Of a stretch of DNA of 64,000 bases, positions 21,968 to 33,747 are shown one piece after another. A program made the position numbers and the translations under genes. The first letter of the stretch is position 1. Each line of letters begins with the position of its first letter. This DNA comes from Orrella marina (GTDB taxonomy: Bacteria > Pseudomonadota > Gammaproteobacteria > Burkholderiales > Burkholderiaceae_B): the NCBI RefSeq assembly GCF_003058465.1, contig NZ_CP028901.1, positions 1,798,001 through 1,862,000 on the forward strand, written 5' to 3'. The notes beneath the pieces were generated by a model, which saw nothing but the letters and a program-made list of their open reading frames with translations, ran no database searches and was not told where the DNA came from.

Positions 21968-22489
21968 CTACCTTGGCAGGGCGATCTTGGCAGCCAGCGC
22001 CATCCGGCGCTGCTCAGCCAGTACTTTTGTACTGTAGCCCCCATCATTCGGACCAGTCGCCCCGACATAACACTTCAGACCGTTGGTGACCGACCCTCGA
22101 CGACGAATACAATCCGCGAGAATCTGCGCACCGACCTTGACGTTATGTTGAGGATGGAACGCTGCATCGTCCTCCTGCCCGAGCGCCTCAAACTTGTCCG
22201 TGTGGACACGCGTCATTACCTGCATAAGACCCTGCGCTCCCGCCCCACTTTCAGCATAGGGATTAAAACGTGACTCGACCGACATCACGGCAAGAATCAG
22301 CACAGGGTTCACATCAAGCTCCCTGCCCGCCAGCAGCACTGTTTCAACCAGACGGTTCACGACTGCTTTACCCACCCAGTATTTACGTGCGATATAACTC
22401 TCGAGCGCATCGAGCTGGGTCCGGGTAATCTTGAAGTGTTTCATCGCCTCTTCGATGCGATCAACGCGATTGTTTCCAAGCAGTCCCAT
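21968..22489 (-). CDS. Lytic transglycosylase, catalytic half (frameshifted gene)
   Basis: 173-aa SLT-domain fragment. It contains the catalytic Glu in AVMSVESRFNPYAESG, the AQGLMQVM helix and a C-terminal NGLKCYVGATG block, so it is a murein lytic transglycosylase core, without its own signal peptide. The codons just upstream (EEPVKLTEP) continue this frame back to a run of seven C (minus strand; 22530-22536), where the frame of the neighbouring N-terminal half ends. Together they make one normal membrane-anchored transglycosylase interrupted by a one-base shift. If the shift is real the enzyme is probably lost or phase-variable. Confidence 0.75.
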   Translation of the reverse strand: MGLLGNNRVDRIEEAMKHFKITRTQLDALESYIARKYWVGKAVVNRLVETVLLAGRELDVNPVLILAVMSVESRFNPYAESGAGAQGLMQVMTRVHTDKFEALGQEDDAAFHPQHNVKVGAQILADCIRRRGSVTNGLKCYVGATGPNDGGYSTKVLAEQRRMALAAKIALPR

Positions 22490-22497
22490 CGGCTCCG

Positions 22498-22842
22498 TTA
22501 GCTTGACAGGCTCCTCAACCTTCTCTTCCGGGGGGGCTCCAGACGGGCAAGGCGGCGAGCCGGTATCTCGTCAAGATCAACAGGACTGACTTGCGGTGCA
22601 ACAGCTGCCGGATCAATCGCAGCAGCCGGGTCGACCTCATACTGGTCGGGCACAAGCGCAATCAGTACAGCCTGGTGTAGGATGCTGGCCTGGCCGCGCA
22701 GGCTGGGCACAGTCAGCACCATGACGACAATCACGATCACGGCCACACCCAGATAGGCAGCAACTGTACGAATGATGTCCATTACGCGAGCCTGCCAATA
22801 GAGCCAGCCTTTGCGTTCTGTAAGTGATAATGAATCCGGCAT
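22498..22842 (-). CDS. Lytic transglycosylase, N-terminal half with membrane anchor (frameshifted)
   Basis: 114-aa open frame with one membrane segment (about residues 25-46, rich in V/I/A/L) and a Pro/Ala-rich linker. It stops 15 bp after the C7 run at 22530-22536. Changing the run by one base (to eight C) joins it in frame to the SLT domain downstream, so it is the anchor of that enzyme. Divergent from ubiD, starts 36 bp apart. Confidence 0.65.
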   Translation of the reverse strand: MPDSLSLTERKGWLYWQARVMDIIRTVAAYLGVAVIVIVVMVLTVPSLRGQASILHQAVLIALVPDQYEVDPAAAIDPAAVAPQVSPVDLDEIPARRLARLEPPRKRRLRSLSS

Positions 22843-22878
22843 ACGCCCAATTTAACCACTTTTTTGGGGAACCTTGCT

Positions 22879-24423
22879 TTGCGATACAAAGATTTGCGAG
22901 ACTTTCTCGACCAGCTTGAAGATCAAGGCGAACTCAAGCGAATCAAGGTCCCGGTCGATACTCATCTGGAGATGACCGAGATTTCAAACCGGGTTCTACA
23001 TCAGGAGGGACCCGCTCTGCTGTTCGAGTCCGCTCGCCATCTTGGCAAGTCCTCGGGCCTGCCGGTGCTGGCCAACTTGTTCGGAACACCACAGCGTGTC
23101 GCACTCGGAATGGGTGCTGACTCTGTCGGCGCCTTGCGTGAAATCGGCCACCTGCTTGCCAACTTGAAGGAACCTCAGGCGCCCAGTGGCTTCAAGGATG
23201 CACTTGGCAAGGTTGCAATGCTCAAAGCAGCCCTCTGGGACATGTCACCTAAACAAGTGCGCGGCGCACCATGTCAGGAAGTGGTATGGGAGGGGCAAGA
23301 CGTCGACCTGGCAAAACTTCCCATCCAGACATGCTGGCCCGGGGACATTGCACCTTTGCTGACCTGGGGTCTCGTGATCACGCGCGGGCCGAACGCGAAA
23401 CGCCAGAACCTTGGCATCTACCGCCAGCAAGTGATCGGCCGAAACAAGCTGATCATGCGATGGCTGTCACACCGCGGCGGCGCACTCGACTTCAGGGATC
23501 ACTCACTGGCCAACCCCGGAAAGCCATTCCCGATCGCGGTTGCGCTTGGGGCCGACCCCGCGACAACGCTAGGTGCGGTCACACCCGTTCCGGACTCTCT
23601 ATCCGAATATCAGTTCGCCGGGCTGTTGCGAGGAGGTCGAACCGAGGTCACCAAAGCGCTCGGCAGTGATCTTAGCGTTCCTGCAACAGCCGAGATCATT
23701 CTCGAGGGCCACATTCTTCCCGACTCTGACCCTCGCATTCAGCACGGAACAGTCCCAGAGGGTGCGCACCCACGACCGCCAGGGCTGTACGAAATGGCAC
23801 TTGAAGGTCCGTATGGAGATCACACGGGTTACTACAACGAGCAGGACTGGTTTCCAGTCTTCACCGTCGAGCGCATCACCATGCGGCGCAACCCGATCTA
23901 CCACACCACCTATACCGGCAAGCCACCAGATGAACCCGCCGTTCTGGGTGTGGCCCTGAACGAGGTGTTTGTTCCACTGCTTCAGAAACAATTACCGGAA
24001 ATCACCGACTTCTACCTGCCACCAGAAGGTTGCAGTTATCGGCTGGCAGTGATTTCCATACGCAAACAATACCCGGGACATGCAAAGCGGGTCATGTTCG
24101 GCATCTGGAGCATTCTTCGCCAGTTCATGTATACGAAGTTCCTCGTGGTTGTCGATGACGATATCAACATTCGTGACTGGAAGGAGGTCATCTGGGCTAT
24201 GACCACACGAATGGATCCTGTACGTGACGCGTTGCTGGTCGAGAACACACCAATCGACTACCTGGATTTTGCCTCGCCGGTTTCAGGACTAGGTGGCAAG
24301 ATGGGTATGGACGCCACCAACAAGTGGCCGGGCGAAACACAACGAGAATGGGGAACGCCGATTGTCATGGACGATGCCACTCGCAAGAGGGTGGATGAAA
24401 TCTGGAACACGTTAGGGCTGTGA
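22879..24423 (+). CDS. ubiD: UbiD-family 4-hydroxy-3-polyprenylbenzoate decarboxylase
   Basis: prFMN-dependent decarboxylase of ubiquinone synthesis, or a paralog on another aromatic acid. The protein (514 aa from TTG 22879, GGGGA at spacing 8; a TTG at 22864 is the alternative) begins [13 protein letters not shown], as in family members, and carries the [22 protein letters not shown] and [15 protein letters not shown] blocks. Length fits classic UbiD (about 490-515). UbiX, which makes the prenylated flavin, is not in the window. Confidence 0.92.
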   Translation: MRYKDLRDFLDQLEDQGELKRIKVPVDTHLEMTEISNRVLHQEGPALLFESARHLGKSSGLPVLANLFGTPQRVALGMGADSVGALREIGHLLANLKEPQAPSGFKDALGKVAMLKAALWDMSPKQVRGAPCQEVVWEGQDVDLAKLPIQTCWPGDIAPLLTWGLVITRGPNAKRQNLGIYRQQVIGRNKLIMRWLSHRGGALDFRDHSLANPGKPFPIAVALGADPATTLGAVTPVPDSLSEYQFAGLLRGGRTEVTKALGSDLSVPATAEIILEGHILPDSDPRIQHGTVPEGAHPRPPGLYEMALEGPYGDHTGYYNEQDWFPVFTVERITMRRNPIYHTTYTGKPPDEPAVLGVALNEVFVPLLQKQLPEITDFYLPPEGCSYRLAVISIRKQYPGHAKRVMFGIWSILRQFMYTKFLVVVDDDINIRDWKEVIWAMTTRMDPVRDALLVENTPIDYLDFASPVSGLGGKMGMDATNKWPGETQREWGTPIVMDDATRKRVDEIWNTLGL

Positions 24424-24429
24424 GGAGAA

Positions 24430-24467
24430 CCCGGGTATTCTGAACTGACAGCGTCAGAATACCCGGG
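24430..24467 (+). terminator. Terminator-like hairpin after ubiD
   Basis: Perfect 14-bp stem (24430-24443 with 24454-24467) and a 10-nt loop, starting 7 bp after the ubiD stop. No T-run follows. Confidence 0.6.
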
Positions 24468-24820
24468 CTGGATCAGACGTGCGCAGTGATCGCCACCGAA
24501 GCACTGCAAACCAGGAACATGAGCCGTTCGGCCAAAGGCACGCTGGAACAACCGGGGGAAGGGTCAGGCAGAAAGCCGGCCTGAACCGGGAGATTCTTTA
24601 GGCAGGGCTGGGCATGGCGCATCAAATGCTCGTGTACAAAGCTCGCGTACAAAGCGGTAGAGGCGGGTACGCGCCTGCATTGGTCGAACACGCGCCAGGT
24701 CAAAGTCTGTGACCCGCGCGCGCCCCCGCTACAACGACGCAAGGAGTTTAGCAATGGGAGAGTTCATATTGTTTCGCGGAATATTCAGGCAGTCTGATCA
24801 GCACACCACCCTTGACCGAA
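24468..24820. other. Gap between ubiD and the YqjK-like gene
   Basis: About 350 bp with nothing recognised. The 93-codon minus-strand frame at 24473-24754 lacks family similarity and a start site. The genes on both sides converge here. Confidence 0.35.
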
Positions 24821-25150
24821 TCAGTCGCTCTTTCGATACCGGGTTGCTGCCCACACCACTAATGCGACGCCGCCAGCCACCAAAAGTCGTTTGGGGCGCC
24901 GGAGTTGACTGGTCAGGAGAGAGGCTGCGCTCGACAACAGATAGGGATACTGGAATGCGAGTTGCCCGACCTGTCCCAGAACACCTGATGCTGAACCTGG
25001 TAGCAGATTCAGCATCTGCTCACGTGGATCCAATGAATGCCGCAGTTGCGAGGCATGAGCGCTGATGGACTCTCGTTCCAGCGCAGCGCGGGTACGAAGC
25101 AACTCGATCTTCAAGGCGCGATCAAATGCAACCGAACGTGGCCTGCTCAT
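24821..25150 (-). CDS. YqjK-like small membrane protein
   Basis: 109-aa protein, third gene of a conserved stress/membrane operon. It is basic at the N terminus (two Arg-rich helices) and has one weakly hydrophobic segment near residues 88-102 (LLVAGGVALVVWAATRY). The start overlaps the preceding stop as ATGA. By position it matches YqjK of the yqjDEK arrangement in enterobacteria; sequence similarity is slight, so the name is positional inference. Confidence 0.6.
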   Translation of the reverse strand: MSRPRSVAFDRALKIELLRTRAALERESISAHASQLRHSLDPREQMLNLLPGSASGVLGQVGQLAFQYPYLLSSAASLLTSQLRRPKRLLVAGGVALVVWAATRYRKSD

Positions 25151-25608
25151 GGATTCGTCCTCTTGCTGACTGCCTCGTCACCGCTGCCACGAGAGGGCTG
25201 TTGTCGGGCTGATGCGCCGTCGTGTTCCGCACCGCCCTCGAGCGCCTGCATCAGTAGACTGACATCTTTACCAAGCTCTTCGACTGACGCGGAAAAAGGA
25301 TGATTCTCTGAGTTTTCAAGACGTCGCTTGAGAAGAATCAGGCTGACCAATCCCGCTACCAGATAGATAAGCAAGAGCCCGATAACCACCCAGTTACGGT
25401 AGGGAGTTGGCCAGGCAAGTGTCACCACCAGCAGGCTGAACATCATGGCAGCAAGCCACAGGAAGGATACGCCTGCCAGTAACAGCCCGACCAGGACGGC
25501 AACCTGAGAACGGGCCTGCTGCCACTCAACTCCGAACAGATCTAGCCGGGTACGCATGGCACCCAGGATCTGCCCGAACAAGGACCGGATTGAACCGCGT
25601 ATGGTCAT
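25147..25608 (-). CDS. Phage holin superfamily III / YqjE-like membrane protein
   Basis: 153-aa inner-membrane protein. An amphipathic N terminus (RTRLDLFGVEWQQAR) precedes two membrane segments, about 36-60 and 71-93, then a charged tail with QQPSRGSGDEA. This is the Phage_holin_3_6 / YqjE pattern, not an active lysis holin. ATG 25608 is used; upstream in-frame codons overlap the DUF883 gene. Lies 14 bp after that gene and 4 bp into the next. Confidence 0.75.
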   Translation of the reverse strand: MTIRGSIRSLFGQILGAMRTRLDLFGVEWQQARSQVAVLVGLLLAGVSFLWLAAMMFSLLVVTLAWPTPYRNWVVIGLLLIYLVAGLVSLILLKRRLENSENHPFSASVEELGKDVSLLMQALEGGAEHDGASARQQPSRGSGDEAVSKRTNP

Positions 25609-25622
25609 CTGAATGAGTACGC

Positions 25623-25940
25623 CTAGCGACGGCTGACCAGCAATCCGAGCAGCAGGCCCGCAGCTGCCGACACCGTGATTGCCTGCCAAGGATTCGTGTG
25701 AACGTACTCGTCAGTCGCTCGAACGGCCTGACGGCCCTTCTCGACGACGGAATCCTGAACGTCGTATAGGGCAAGGCGGGTGCGTTTGAGTGAATCGAGC
25801 GCTTCCTCACGCAAGACGTCGGCCTTGTCACCCGTTTCGGCGGCTGCCTGCCTTAACAGGCTCTCCGCATCGTCGAGTGCGGTCTTGACCGAGTCGATCA
25901 GCTTTTCTTGTGCAGCTGACGCTTCATGCTTTCTGGCCAT
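25623..25940 (-). CDS. DUF883 (ElaB/YqjD-like) membrane-anchored protein
   Basis: 105-aa protein of the DUF883 family. A long Ala/Glu-rich helix covers residues 10-60, and the C-terminal HTNPWQAITVSAAAGLLLGLLVSRR is the family's glycine-rich membrane anchor. E. coli relatives are stationary-phase proteins that tether ribosomes to the membrane. ATG 25940 has AGGAGG just upstream; it is the first gene of the three-gene operon. Confidence 0.85.
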   Translation of the reverse strand: MARKHEASAAQEKLIDSVKTALDDAESLLRQAAAETGDKADVLREEALDSLKRTRLALYDVQDSVVEKGRQAVRATDEYVHTNPWQAITVSAAAGLLLGLLVSRR

Positions 25941-26190
25941 TTCAAACCTCCTGTCTGTGTTCCGACTGGCAGCACACGCTGTCAGCCTTGATAACAACAG
26001 TCGAAACCGGCTGTTGCGACTTGTACGTGATGACTTCCGGACACTTGTCTGACACACGAACCTGGCCCCAACAGCGTCCAGCACATCCCGTATCAAATTT
26101 GTTGATCGAAATGTTTTCTGATCCGTTTCAGACTGAAATTCAAAGCAATCCAGACTGACATCAATCGATGACTCACGATATCAGAAAAAC

Positions 26191-26841
26191 TTAAACCGAA
26201 GTGTCATGTCCCTTCTGTTTCGTACCAAATATCCGGTCTCCTGCATCTCCCAGGCCAGGCATGATGTACCCGTCTTCATTCAGACCGTGGTCCACAGATG
26301 CGGTGTAAATATCGACATCCGGATGAACAGATCGTACTCGCTCTATGCCCTGTGGTGCAGCCACCAGAACCAGTGCTCTGACCTCCTTGCAGCCAGCCTT
26401 CTTGAGCAGATCAATCGTCGCAACCATTGAACCACCCGTCGCAAGCATAGGGTCGACAATGATCGCCAGTCGCTGGTTGAGTTCGCCTACCAGTCTCTCA
26501 AAATACGTCTGCGCCTGCAAGGTATCCTCGTTGCGGGCAATTCCGACCGTACTGACCCGGGCCCCGGGAACCAGATTCAGCACGCCATCAAGCATGCCGA
26601 TCCCGGCGCGCAAAATCGGCACCACTGTCACTTTCTTGCCGGCCACCCTCTCGACTTCGACCGGACCGCACCAGCCTTGCTCGGTGTGTTTCTCAAGGAT
26701 GAAATCCTTGCTGGCCTCGTACATCAGGAGCTCTGTGATCTCCAGAGCAAGCTCCCTGAAACTTTTAGTGCTCAACGCTTCCCGGCGCATTAGTCCGAGC
26801 TTGTGACGCACCAATGGGTGCCTGATTTCATAAAGTGCCAT
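26191..26841 (-). CDS. upp: Uracil phosphoribosyltransferase
   Basis: Makes UMP from uracil and PRPP in pyrimidine salvage. The 216-aa protein from ATG 26841 has [11 protein letters not shown] (76-86) and the PRPP loop [10 protein letters not shown] (129-138), with [18 protein letters not shown] near the C terminus binding uracil. The in-frame extension to 26916 has no family similarity. Stands alone; no uracil permease is adjacent. Confidence 0.96.
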   Translation of the reverse strand: MALYEIRHPLVRHKLGLMRREALSTKSFRELALEITELLMYEASKDFILEKHTEQGWCGPVEVERVAGKKVTVVPILRAGIGMLDGVLNLVPGARVSTVGIARNEDTLQAQTYFERLVGELNQRLAIIVDPMLATGGSMVATIDLLKKAGCKEVRALVLVAAPQGIERVRSVHPDVDIYTASVDHGLNEDGYIMPGLGDAGDRIFGTKQKGHDTSV

Positions 26842-27186
26842 CTTGTTCTTTTCTCCAGCCTTATCGACAATCCCTTGATTTTTCGCCCAGGTCTTGCTTG
26901 ATCCAGGACTGCACACCGTAACTTCCTGCCTGCCAAGCTTTCTCTTTGCTTGAATACAGTAGGGTATTGTCGCTCAAATGCATTGATGACGTCACGAGGT
27001 ACTGGTCACACACCGTGTATTTCTTTGAGACATTGCTGCCTGAAGCGCGCGACGTCGAAGAGCATGGAAGAAATCCAAGTCGACGCAAAAATCGAAATGA
27101 GTGACTGCCTCATTCCGGACATCATGCCCACTGCTGTGTCGCTTTGCAACAATTCGACAAACAGAGAGAATGAGCGAAAAATGTGC
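26842..27186. other. Gap between upp and dacB
   Basis: 345 bp without a recognisable gene. It includes the upp promoter region on the minus strand and the 3' side of dacB. Short frames on both strands lack start sites and similarity. Confidence 0.35.
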
Positions 27187-28626
27187 TTAGTCACGTCGCT
27201 CGATCAGCCACTGCATGACCGTGTTCTCGAACTCTCGAGCCTTGTAGGATTCGGGGTGGTTGACCATGCTGACGAACACATAGCGATCCCCGCTTGCCGA
27301 CAGAACGTAACCGGCAATCGCGCGGACGTCACGCAAGGCACCTGTTTTCATATTGGCATAGCCTTTTGTCTCTGGCCCTCTAAGACGCCGCCGCAACGTC
27401 CCGTCGACACCCAGTATCGCCATGGACGAGAGAAATTCAGGCATCGAGGGGGAACGCCAAGCCGTCTGCAACATCGCAGCGAGCTGATTCGCAGACACAC
27501 TGGCATTTCTGGACAACCCCGAACCGTTTTCGATCACCGCAGTGGAAAAGTCCAGACCCTGCCTACCCAGAACGGCCTTGATCCGGTTCACGCTGCCATC
27601 AATTGTCGATGGACGCAGACCAGACTGCGCCCCGATCGTCAACAGCAAGACCCTGGTCATCACATTATTGCTGCGCTTGTTGATGAAACGAATGACCTCA
27701 GCAAGCGGGGGGGATTCATGTGCGGCGACCGGCACAGCATCCGCGGGGACCTGTCCAGCGCGAACCTGCCCCGTCATGCTGCCACCGATCTCTTCCCACA
27801 TCGTCTTGAGAACCTTCGCTGCCATGGTCTGCTGATCGAAGGCCAGTCGGTACATGTCGAATTCGCCACAGGATCCATGCGCACGACCCGCAGCCCGAAA
27901 TCGAACCTGATCGCCAGTGACGATTGTTTCGAGCGACACCTGAGGCGCACTGCGACAGGGACCTGAAAGCCATTGAATATCACTATCAATGTCGATTCCT
28001 GGTATGCCTGGATCAATGAAGCCTCGCCATGCATTTCGTTGAGCATCCGGAGTAAAGACCAGCCGGATTGCCCCGAAGCCCACCATAAAAGCATCAGGAC
28101 TCGCGTTATAGGGCCGATCAGGTCGACCATCAAACTCGCCGGGATCAATTGCGACATCCGAAAAAAGTGACCTGTCCACGATCACATCCCCGATCTGGGT
28201 GATACCTCGCAGTCGCAACTCACGCATCAGCCGCCACAAATCCTCAAGCAAAAGCATTGGGTCTCCGCTTGGGCGAAGGTACAGATTACCCGAAAGCACC
28301 CCTTGATCACTGACTGTCGCCTTAGCATCGGTCAAAAACGCTGTCTGCCAGACAAAGTCCGGCCCAAGATCTGAAAGGGCTGACCAAGTGGTGATGAGCT
28401 TCATCACCGACGCCGGATTGCGAGGTTCGTCCACGTTCAGTCCGGCAATGCGAGCCCCTTGAACTTTCTCGATTACAAATGATGCAGATGACTCCGGCAA
28501 GCCTGTCTTGCGCCACGCATCCGACAGTTCTGCAGGCAACCCTTGCGCTTGCGCTCCCGCTACCATTACCGACAAAGCGGCACCTGAAACCCATCTTGCA
28601 ATACTTGCGCCAACCGAACGTACCAT
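27187..28626 (-). CDS. dacB: D-Ala-D-Ala carboxypeptidase/endopeptidase (PBP4 type)
   Basis: Periplasmic penicillin-binding protein trimming peptidoglycan peptides. 479 aa from ATG 28626, with AGGGGAA upstream. An N-terminal signal peptide ends near GAQAQ (residues 24-28). Catalytic motifs: SVMK (73-76), SNN about 330 and KTG about 430, in the PBP4 (class C) order with a long insert between the first two. A TTG 10 codons upstream is less likely. Confidence 0.93.
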   Translation of the reverse strand: MVRSVGASIARWVSGAALSVMVAGAQAQGLPAELSDAWRKTGLPESSASFVIEKVQGARIAGLNVDEPRNPASVMKLITTWSALSDLGPDFVWQTAFLTDAKATVSDQGVLSGNLYLRPSGDPMLLLEDLWRLMRELRLRGITQIGDVIVDRSLFSDVAIDPGEFDGRPDRPYNASPDAFMVGFGAIRLVFTPDAQRNAWRGFIDPGIPGIDIDSDIQWLSGPCRSAPQVSLETIVTGDQVRFRAAGRAHGSCGEFDMYRLAFDQQTMAAKVLKTMWEEIGGSMTGQVRAGQVPADAVPVAAHESPPLAEVIRFINKRSNNVMTRVLLLTIGAQSGLRPSTIDGSVNRIKAVLGRQGLDFSTAVIENGSGLSRNASVSANQLAAMLQTAWRSPSMPEFLSSMAILGVDGTLRRRLRGPETKGYANMKTGALRDVRAIAGYVLSASGDRYVFVSMVNHPESYKAREFENTVMQWLIERRD

Positions 28627-29143
28627 GAAGTTGATTCCCCTGCTTCCTGATCGCAACGCGAAAGTGATACGCAGATCCGGAAAGCCATCCGGTCAATCTG
28701 CCGCCTCGCATACTGTTCACAGCAACCCGCGAGCCAACTGTCTCCAGAGGTCGTGTGTCGCTGTACGCGTAACAGTACCTAGGAATGCCCTAAATCAGCA
28801 AGTTTTGTGTGAAGCGCGTTGACTTGGCGCAAAAGAAGCACGTTCCGGACCATCTCGAACGCCAGTTGCACTGCGAGCAATGCAATGACGCGAAAGACTC
28901 TGCGTCACCTCAAGTTAGCTGGCTGGTACGCTGGCCCGCCCGCTGCTGTCCACTACAATACCGCCTTGCAAACCCGAATGCGCGAGCAATCTCCAGCGCC
29001 GCCGCTTCTACTGATGTGGATCCAGCACTCGCCAGATCTGGCACGGTTAGAGAACCGTGCCAGGGACGCCTTAGTGAAGTTTCCACAAGACCCCGAGATA
29101 CCCAGAAGCCAGCGATGGACCCATCGCGACACAGACACCCAAC
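28627..29143. other. Divergent promoter region between dacB and queA
   Basis: 517 bp with no recognised gene; overlapping short frames on the plus strand lack similarity. The one clear structure is a hairpin at 29038-29063. ACTACAATA near 28960 could be a -10 element, weakly supported. Confidence 0.35.
29038..29063 (+). promoter_or_regulatory. Leader hairpin ahead of queA
   Basis: Perfect 11-bp stem (29038-29048 with 29053-29063) closed by a 4-nt AGAG loop, 80 bp upstream of the queA start. It could be a terminator of an upstream transcript or an mRNA leader element. It does not look like a preQ1 riboswitch: no matching pseudoknot loop is visible. Confidence 0.4.
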
Positions 29144-31364
<2,221 letters not shown>

Positions 31365-31455
31365 CCGCCCGGAAGGCACTGTCCGAGAACAAACTCGCTG
31401 GCTGTGTATTGCCCGTTATTCTTATTCGTATTTGCAAGAAACTAGGAGGCTTTGA

Positions 31456-31794
31456 ATGTCTTTGCAAGAAACTGCCGGTGTGGTGCTGGCTCAGGCGGCA
31501 GATGCTGGATCCCTGATGGGCCTGCTGCCCATCGTCCTGATGTTTGCCATTCTTTACTTTCTGATGATTCGTCCCCAGATGAAACGCCAGAAGGAACACA
31601 AGGCATTGGTCGCAGGTCTGGCCAAGGGCGATGAGGTAATCACAGCAGGCGGTCTGCTCGGTCGCGTCACGAAGGTTAGTGATGCCTACATTCACATGGA
31701 AGTAGCTGAACTCGCTGACAAGCCCGTCGAAATCCTGGTGCAGCGCAGTGCCGTCCAGATGGTTCTGCCCAAGGGCACCATCAAGGCCATCTGA
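31456..31794 (+). CDS. yajC: Sec translocase accessory subunit YajC
   Basis: 112-aa single-pass inner-membrane protein of the SecDF-YajC complex. One membrane segment at about residues 22-39, then the conserved MIRPQMKRQKEHK and VITAGGLLGRV. AGGAGG precedes the ATG. 68 bp with a hairpin separate it from secD. Confidence 0.95.
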   Translation: MSLQETAGVVLAQAADAGSLMGLLPIVLMFAILYFLMIRPQMKRQKEHKALVAGLAKGDEVITAGGLLGRVTKVSDAYIHMEVAELADKPVEILVQRSAVQMVLPKGTIKAI

Positions 31795-31811
31795 TTCCGT
31801 TTTTTCCCCGA

Positions 31812-31842
31812 TGCAACGGTGACAGCCTCTGTCACCGTTGCA
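31812..31842 (+). terminator. Hairpin between yajC and secD
   Basis: Perfect 14-bp stem (31812-31825 with 31829-31842) and a 3-nt loop. It starts 17 bp after yajC and ends 20 bp before the secD ATG. No T-run follows, so it may act as a partial terminator or mRNA-stabilising element. Confidence 0.5.
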
Positions 31843-31862
31843 GTCATTGATACGTTGCGCTC

Positions 31863-33743
31863 ATGAATCGCTATCCCCTGTGGAAGTACCTTACCGTCCT
31901 GGTCGCCCTGGTTCTCGGTGTTCTGTACACCTTGCCAAATTTTTTTGGTGAATCACCAGCCGTCCAGGTATCCAGTGCCAAGTCGACTATCAAGGTCGAA
32001 CCGGAGATGCTTCAGCGGGTGCAGTCTCTGCTGCAGCAAGCAGACATTACAACGACTGGTTCAAGTTTCGAGCGCAACGGACCCGTTGGCACTATCCGGT
32101 TCCGGTTCGCCAACACCGATATCCAGATCAAGGCACGTGATCTGATCGAAAGGGCACTGAATCCGAACCCCCAGGACCCCGACTACACGGTCGCGCTGAA
32201 CCTGCTTCCTGCTTCTCCGCAGTGGCTCTCGGCCATTGGCGCCAATCCGATGTACCTCGGACTCGACCTGCGAGGAGGTGTGCACTTTTTGCTGCAAGTC
32301 GACATGGAGGGCGCTCTGACAGCCCGCTATGACTCGATTGCCACAGACTTCCGGGCAACTCTGCGTGATCAGCGAATTCCGACCAGCGGAATAGAACGTG
32401 AGGCCATGTCCGTCGTGCTCGCGTTTCCAGATGACGGTGCGCGTTCCCGTGCACTTGCTCTGCTGCGTTCACGCAGCAACGACATGACATTTCAGGAAGG
32501 CGCTGGCCAGGGAACGCTCGAGGGTCGCCCGATTCTGACCGCACGCATGACTGACGCCACGATCGCGAGCGTACAGAGCAGCGCTCTCAGACAGAACATC
32601 ACCACATTGCACAACCGGATCAACGAACTCGGTGTGGCCGAACCTGTCATCCAGCAACAGGGCTCTGACCGGATCATTGTTCAGCTTCCTGGAGTACAGG
32701 ACGTCGCGCGTGCCAAGGAGATTCTCGGACGCACGGCAACACTGGAGATCCGGCTGGTCGACGATTCCCCGACAGCCACCAGCGCCCTGGCAGCAGGGAC
32801 TGTTCCATTTGGACTTGAGCGCTACGACGATACCGATGGTCGCCCTCTGCTTCTGCGACGACAGGTCATTCTGACAGGTGAGAACCTGCAAGATGCGCAA
32901 GCCGGTCGAGACCAGCAAACCCAGCAAGCAGCGGTGCATCTGACACTCGACAACAAAGGCGCCAGAATCTTCCGCGACGTCACCCGCGACAATATCGGGC
33001 GGCGCATGGCCATCCTGCTGTTCGAGAAAGGGATCGGTCAGGTCGTAACAGCACCAGTGATTCGCAGCGAAATTCCAGGCGGACAGGTCCAGATTTCCGG
33101 CAGCATGTCGGCAGAAGATGCAGCCGACATTGCACTGTTGCTGCGCGCCGGATCACTCGCAGCACCCATGACCATCATTGAGGAGCGCACCATCGGACCT
33201 AGCCTGGGTGCCGAGAATATTGAAAAGGGCTTCCAGGCAACGCTATGGGGATTTGTGGCAGTTGTTGCTTTCATGATCGTTTATTACCGCCTGTTTGGCG
33301 TGTTTTCATCGATTGGTCTGACACTCAACGTCCTGCTGCTGCTTGGACTGCTGTCCCTGCTTCAAGCGACCCTGACTCTTCCGGGCATTGCCGCAATTGC
33401 ACTCACCATCGGCATGGCGATTGACGCCAACGTGCTGATCAACGAGCGAATACGAGAGGAGCTCCGACGAGGAGAATCCCCGCAAGCGGCGATCAACATT
33501 GGTTTTGAGCGGGCATGGGGAACCATTCTCGACTCCAATCTGACCACCTTGATCGTTGGTATTGCACTTCTGATCTTTGGCACGGGCCCTGTACGCGGCT
33601 TTGCGGTCGTGCATTGCCTGGGCATTCTGACATCTATGTTCTCTGCAGTCGTTGGCGTTCGCGCCATGGTCAACCTGACTCATGGTGGCCGCAAGCGTCT
33701 CAAGGACCTTTCAATCGGCACGGTCTGGAAGCCAAAGGACTGA
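31863..33743 (+). CDS. secD: Protein translocase subunit SecD
   Basis: RND-type subunit that uses the proton gradient to complete protein export. 626 aa: an N-terminal membrane helix (about 8-28), a large periplasmic region with YLGLDLRGGVHFLL, and a C-terminal group of five membrane segments beginning with the GPSLGAENIEKG motif, including TIGMAIDANVLINERIREE (conserved Asp/Arg for proton transfer). Directly followed by secF 4 bp later. Confidence 0.97.
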   Translation: MNRYPLWKYLTVLVALVLGVLYTLPNFFGESPAVQVSSAKSTIKVEPEMLQRVQSLLQQADITTTGSSFERNGPVGTIRFRFANTDIQIKARDLIERALNPNPQDPDYTVALNLLPASPQWLSAIGANPMYLGLDLRGGVHFLLQVDMEGALTARYDSIATDFRATLRDQRIPTSGIEREAMSVVLAFPDDGARSRALALLRSRSNDMTFQEGAGQGTLEGRPILTARMTDATIASVQSSALRQNITTLHNRINELGVAEPVIQQQGSDRIIVQLPGVQDVARAKEILGRTATLEIRLVDDSPTATSALAAGTVPFGLERYDDTDGRPLLLRRQVILTGENLQDAQAGRDQQTQQAAVHLTLDNKGARIFRDVTRDNIGRRMAILLFEKGIGQVVTAPVIRSEIPGGQVQISGSMSAEDAADIALLLRAGSLAAPMTIIEERTIGPSLGAENIEKGFQATLWGFVAVVAFMIVYYRLFGVFSSIGLTLNVLLLLGLLSLLQATLTLPGIAAIALTIGMAIDANVLINERIREELRRGESPQAAINIGFERAWGTILDSNLTTLIVGIALLIFGTGPVRGFAVVHCLGILTSMFSAVVGVRAMVNLTHGGRKRLKDLSIGTVWKPKD

Positions 33744-33747
33744 CATC

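Noticed and set aside
26950..27966. 338-codon plus-strand open frame
   Set aside because: Antisense to dacB, no start site or similarity.
29038..29143. preQ1 riboswitch ahead of queA
   Set aside because: A hairpin exists but no preQ1-I/II pseudoknot pattern was found.
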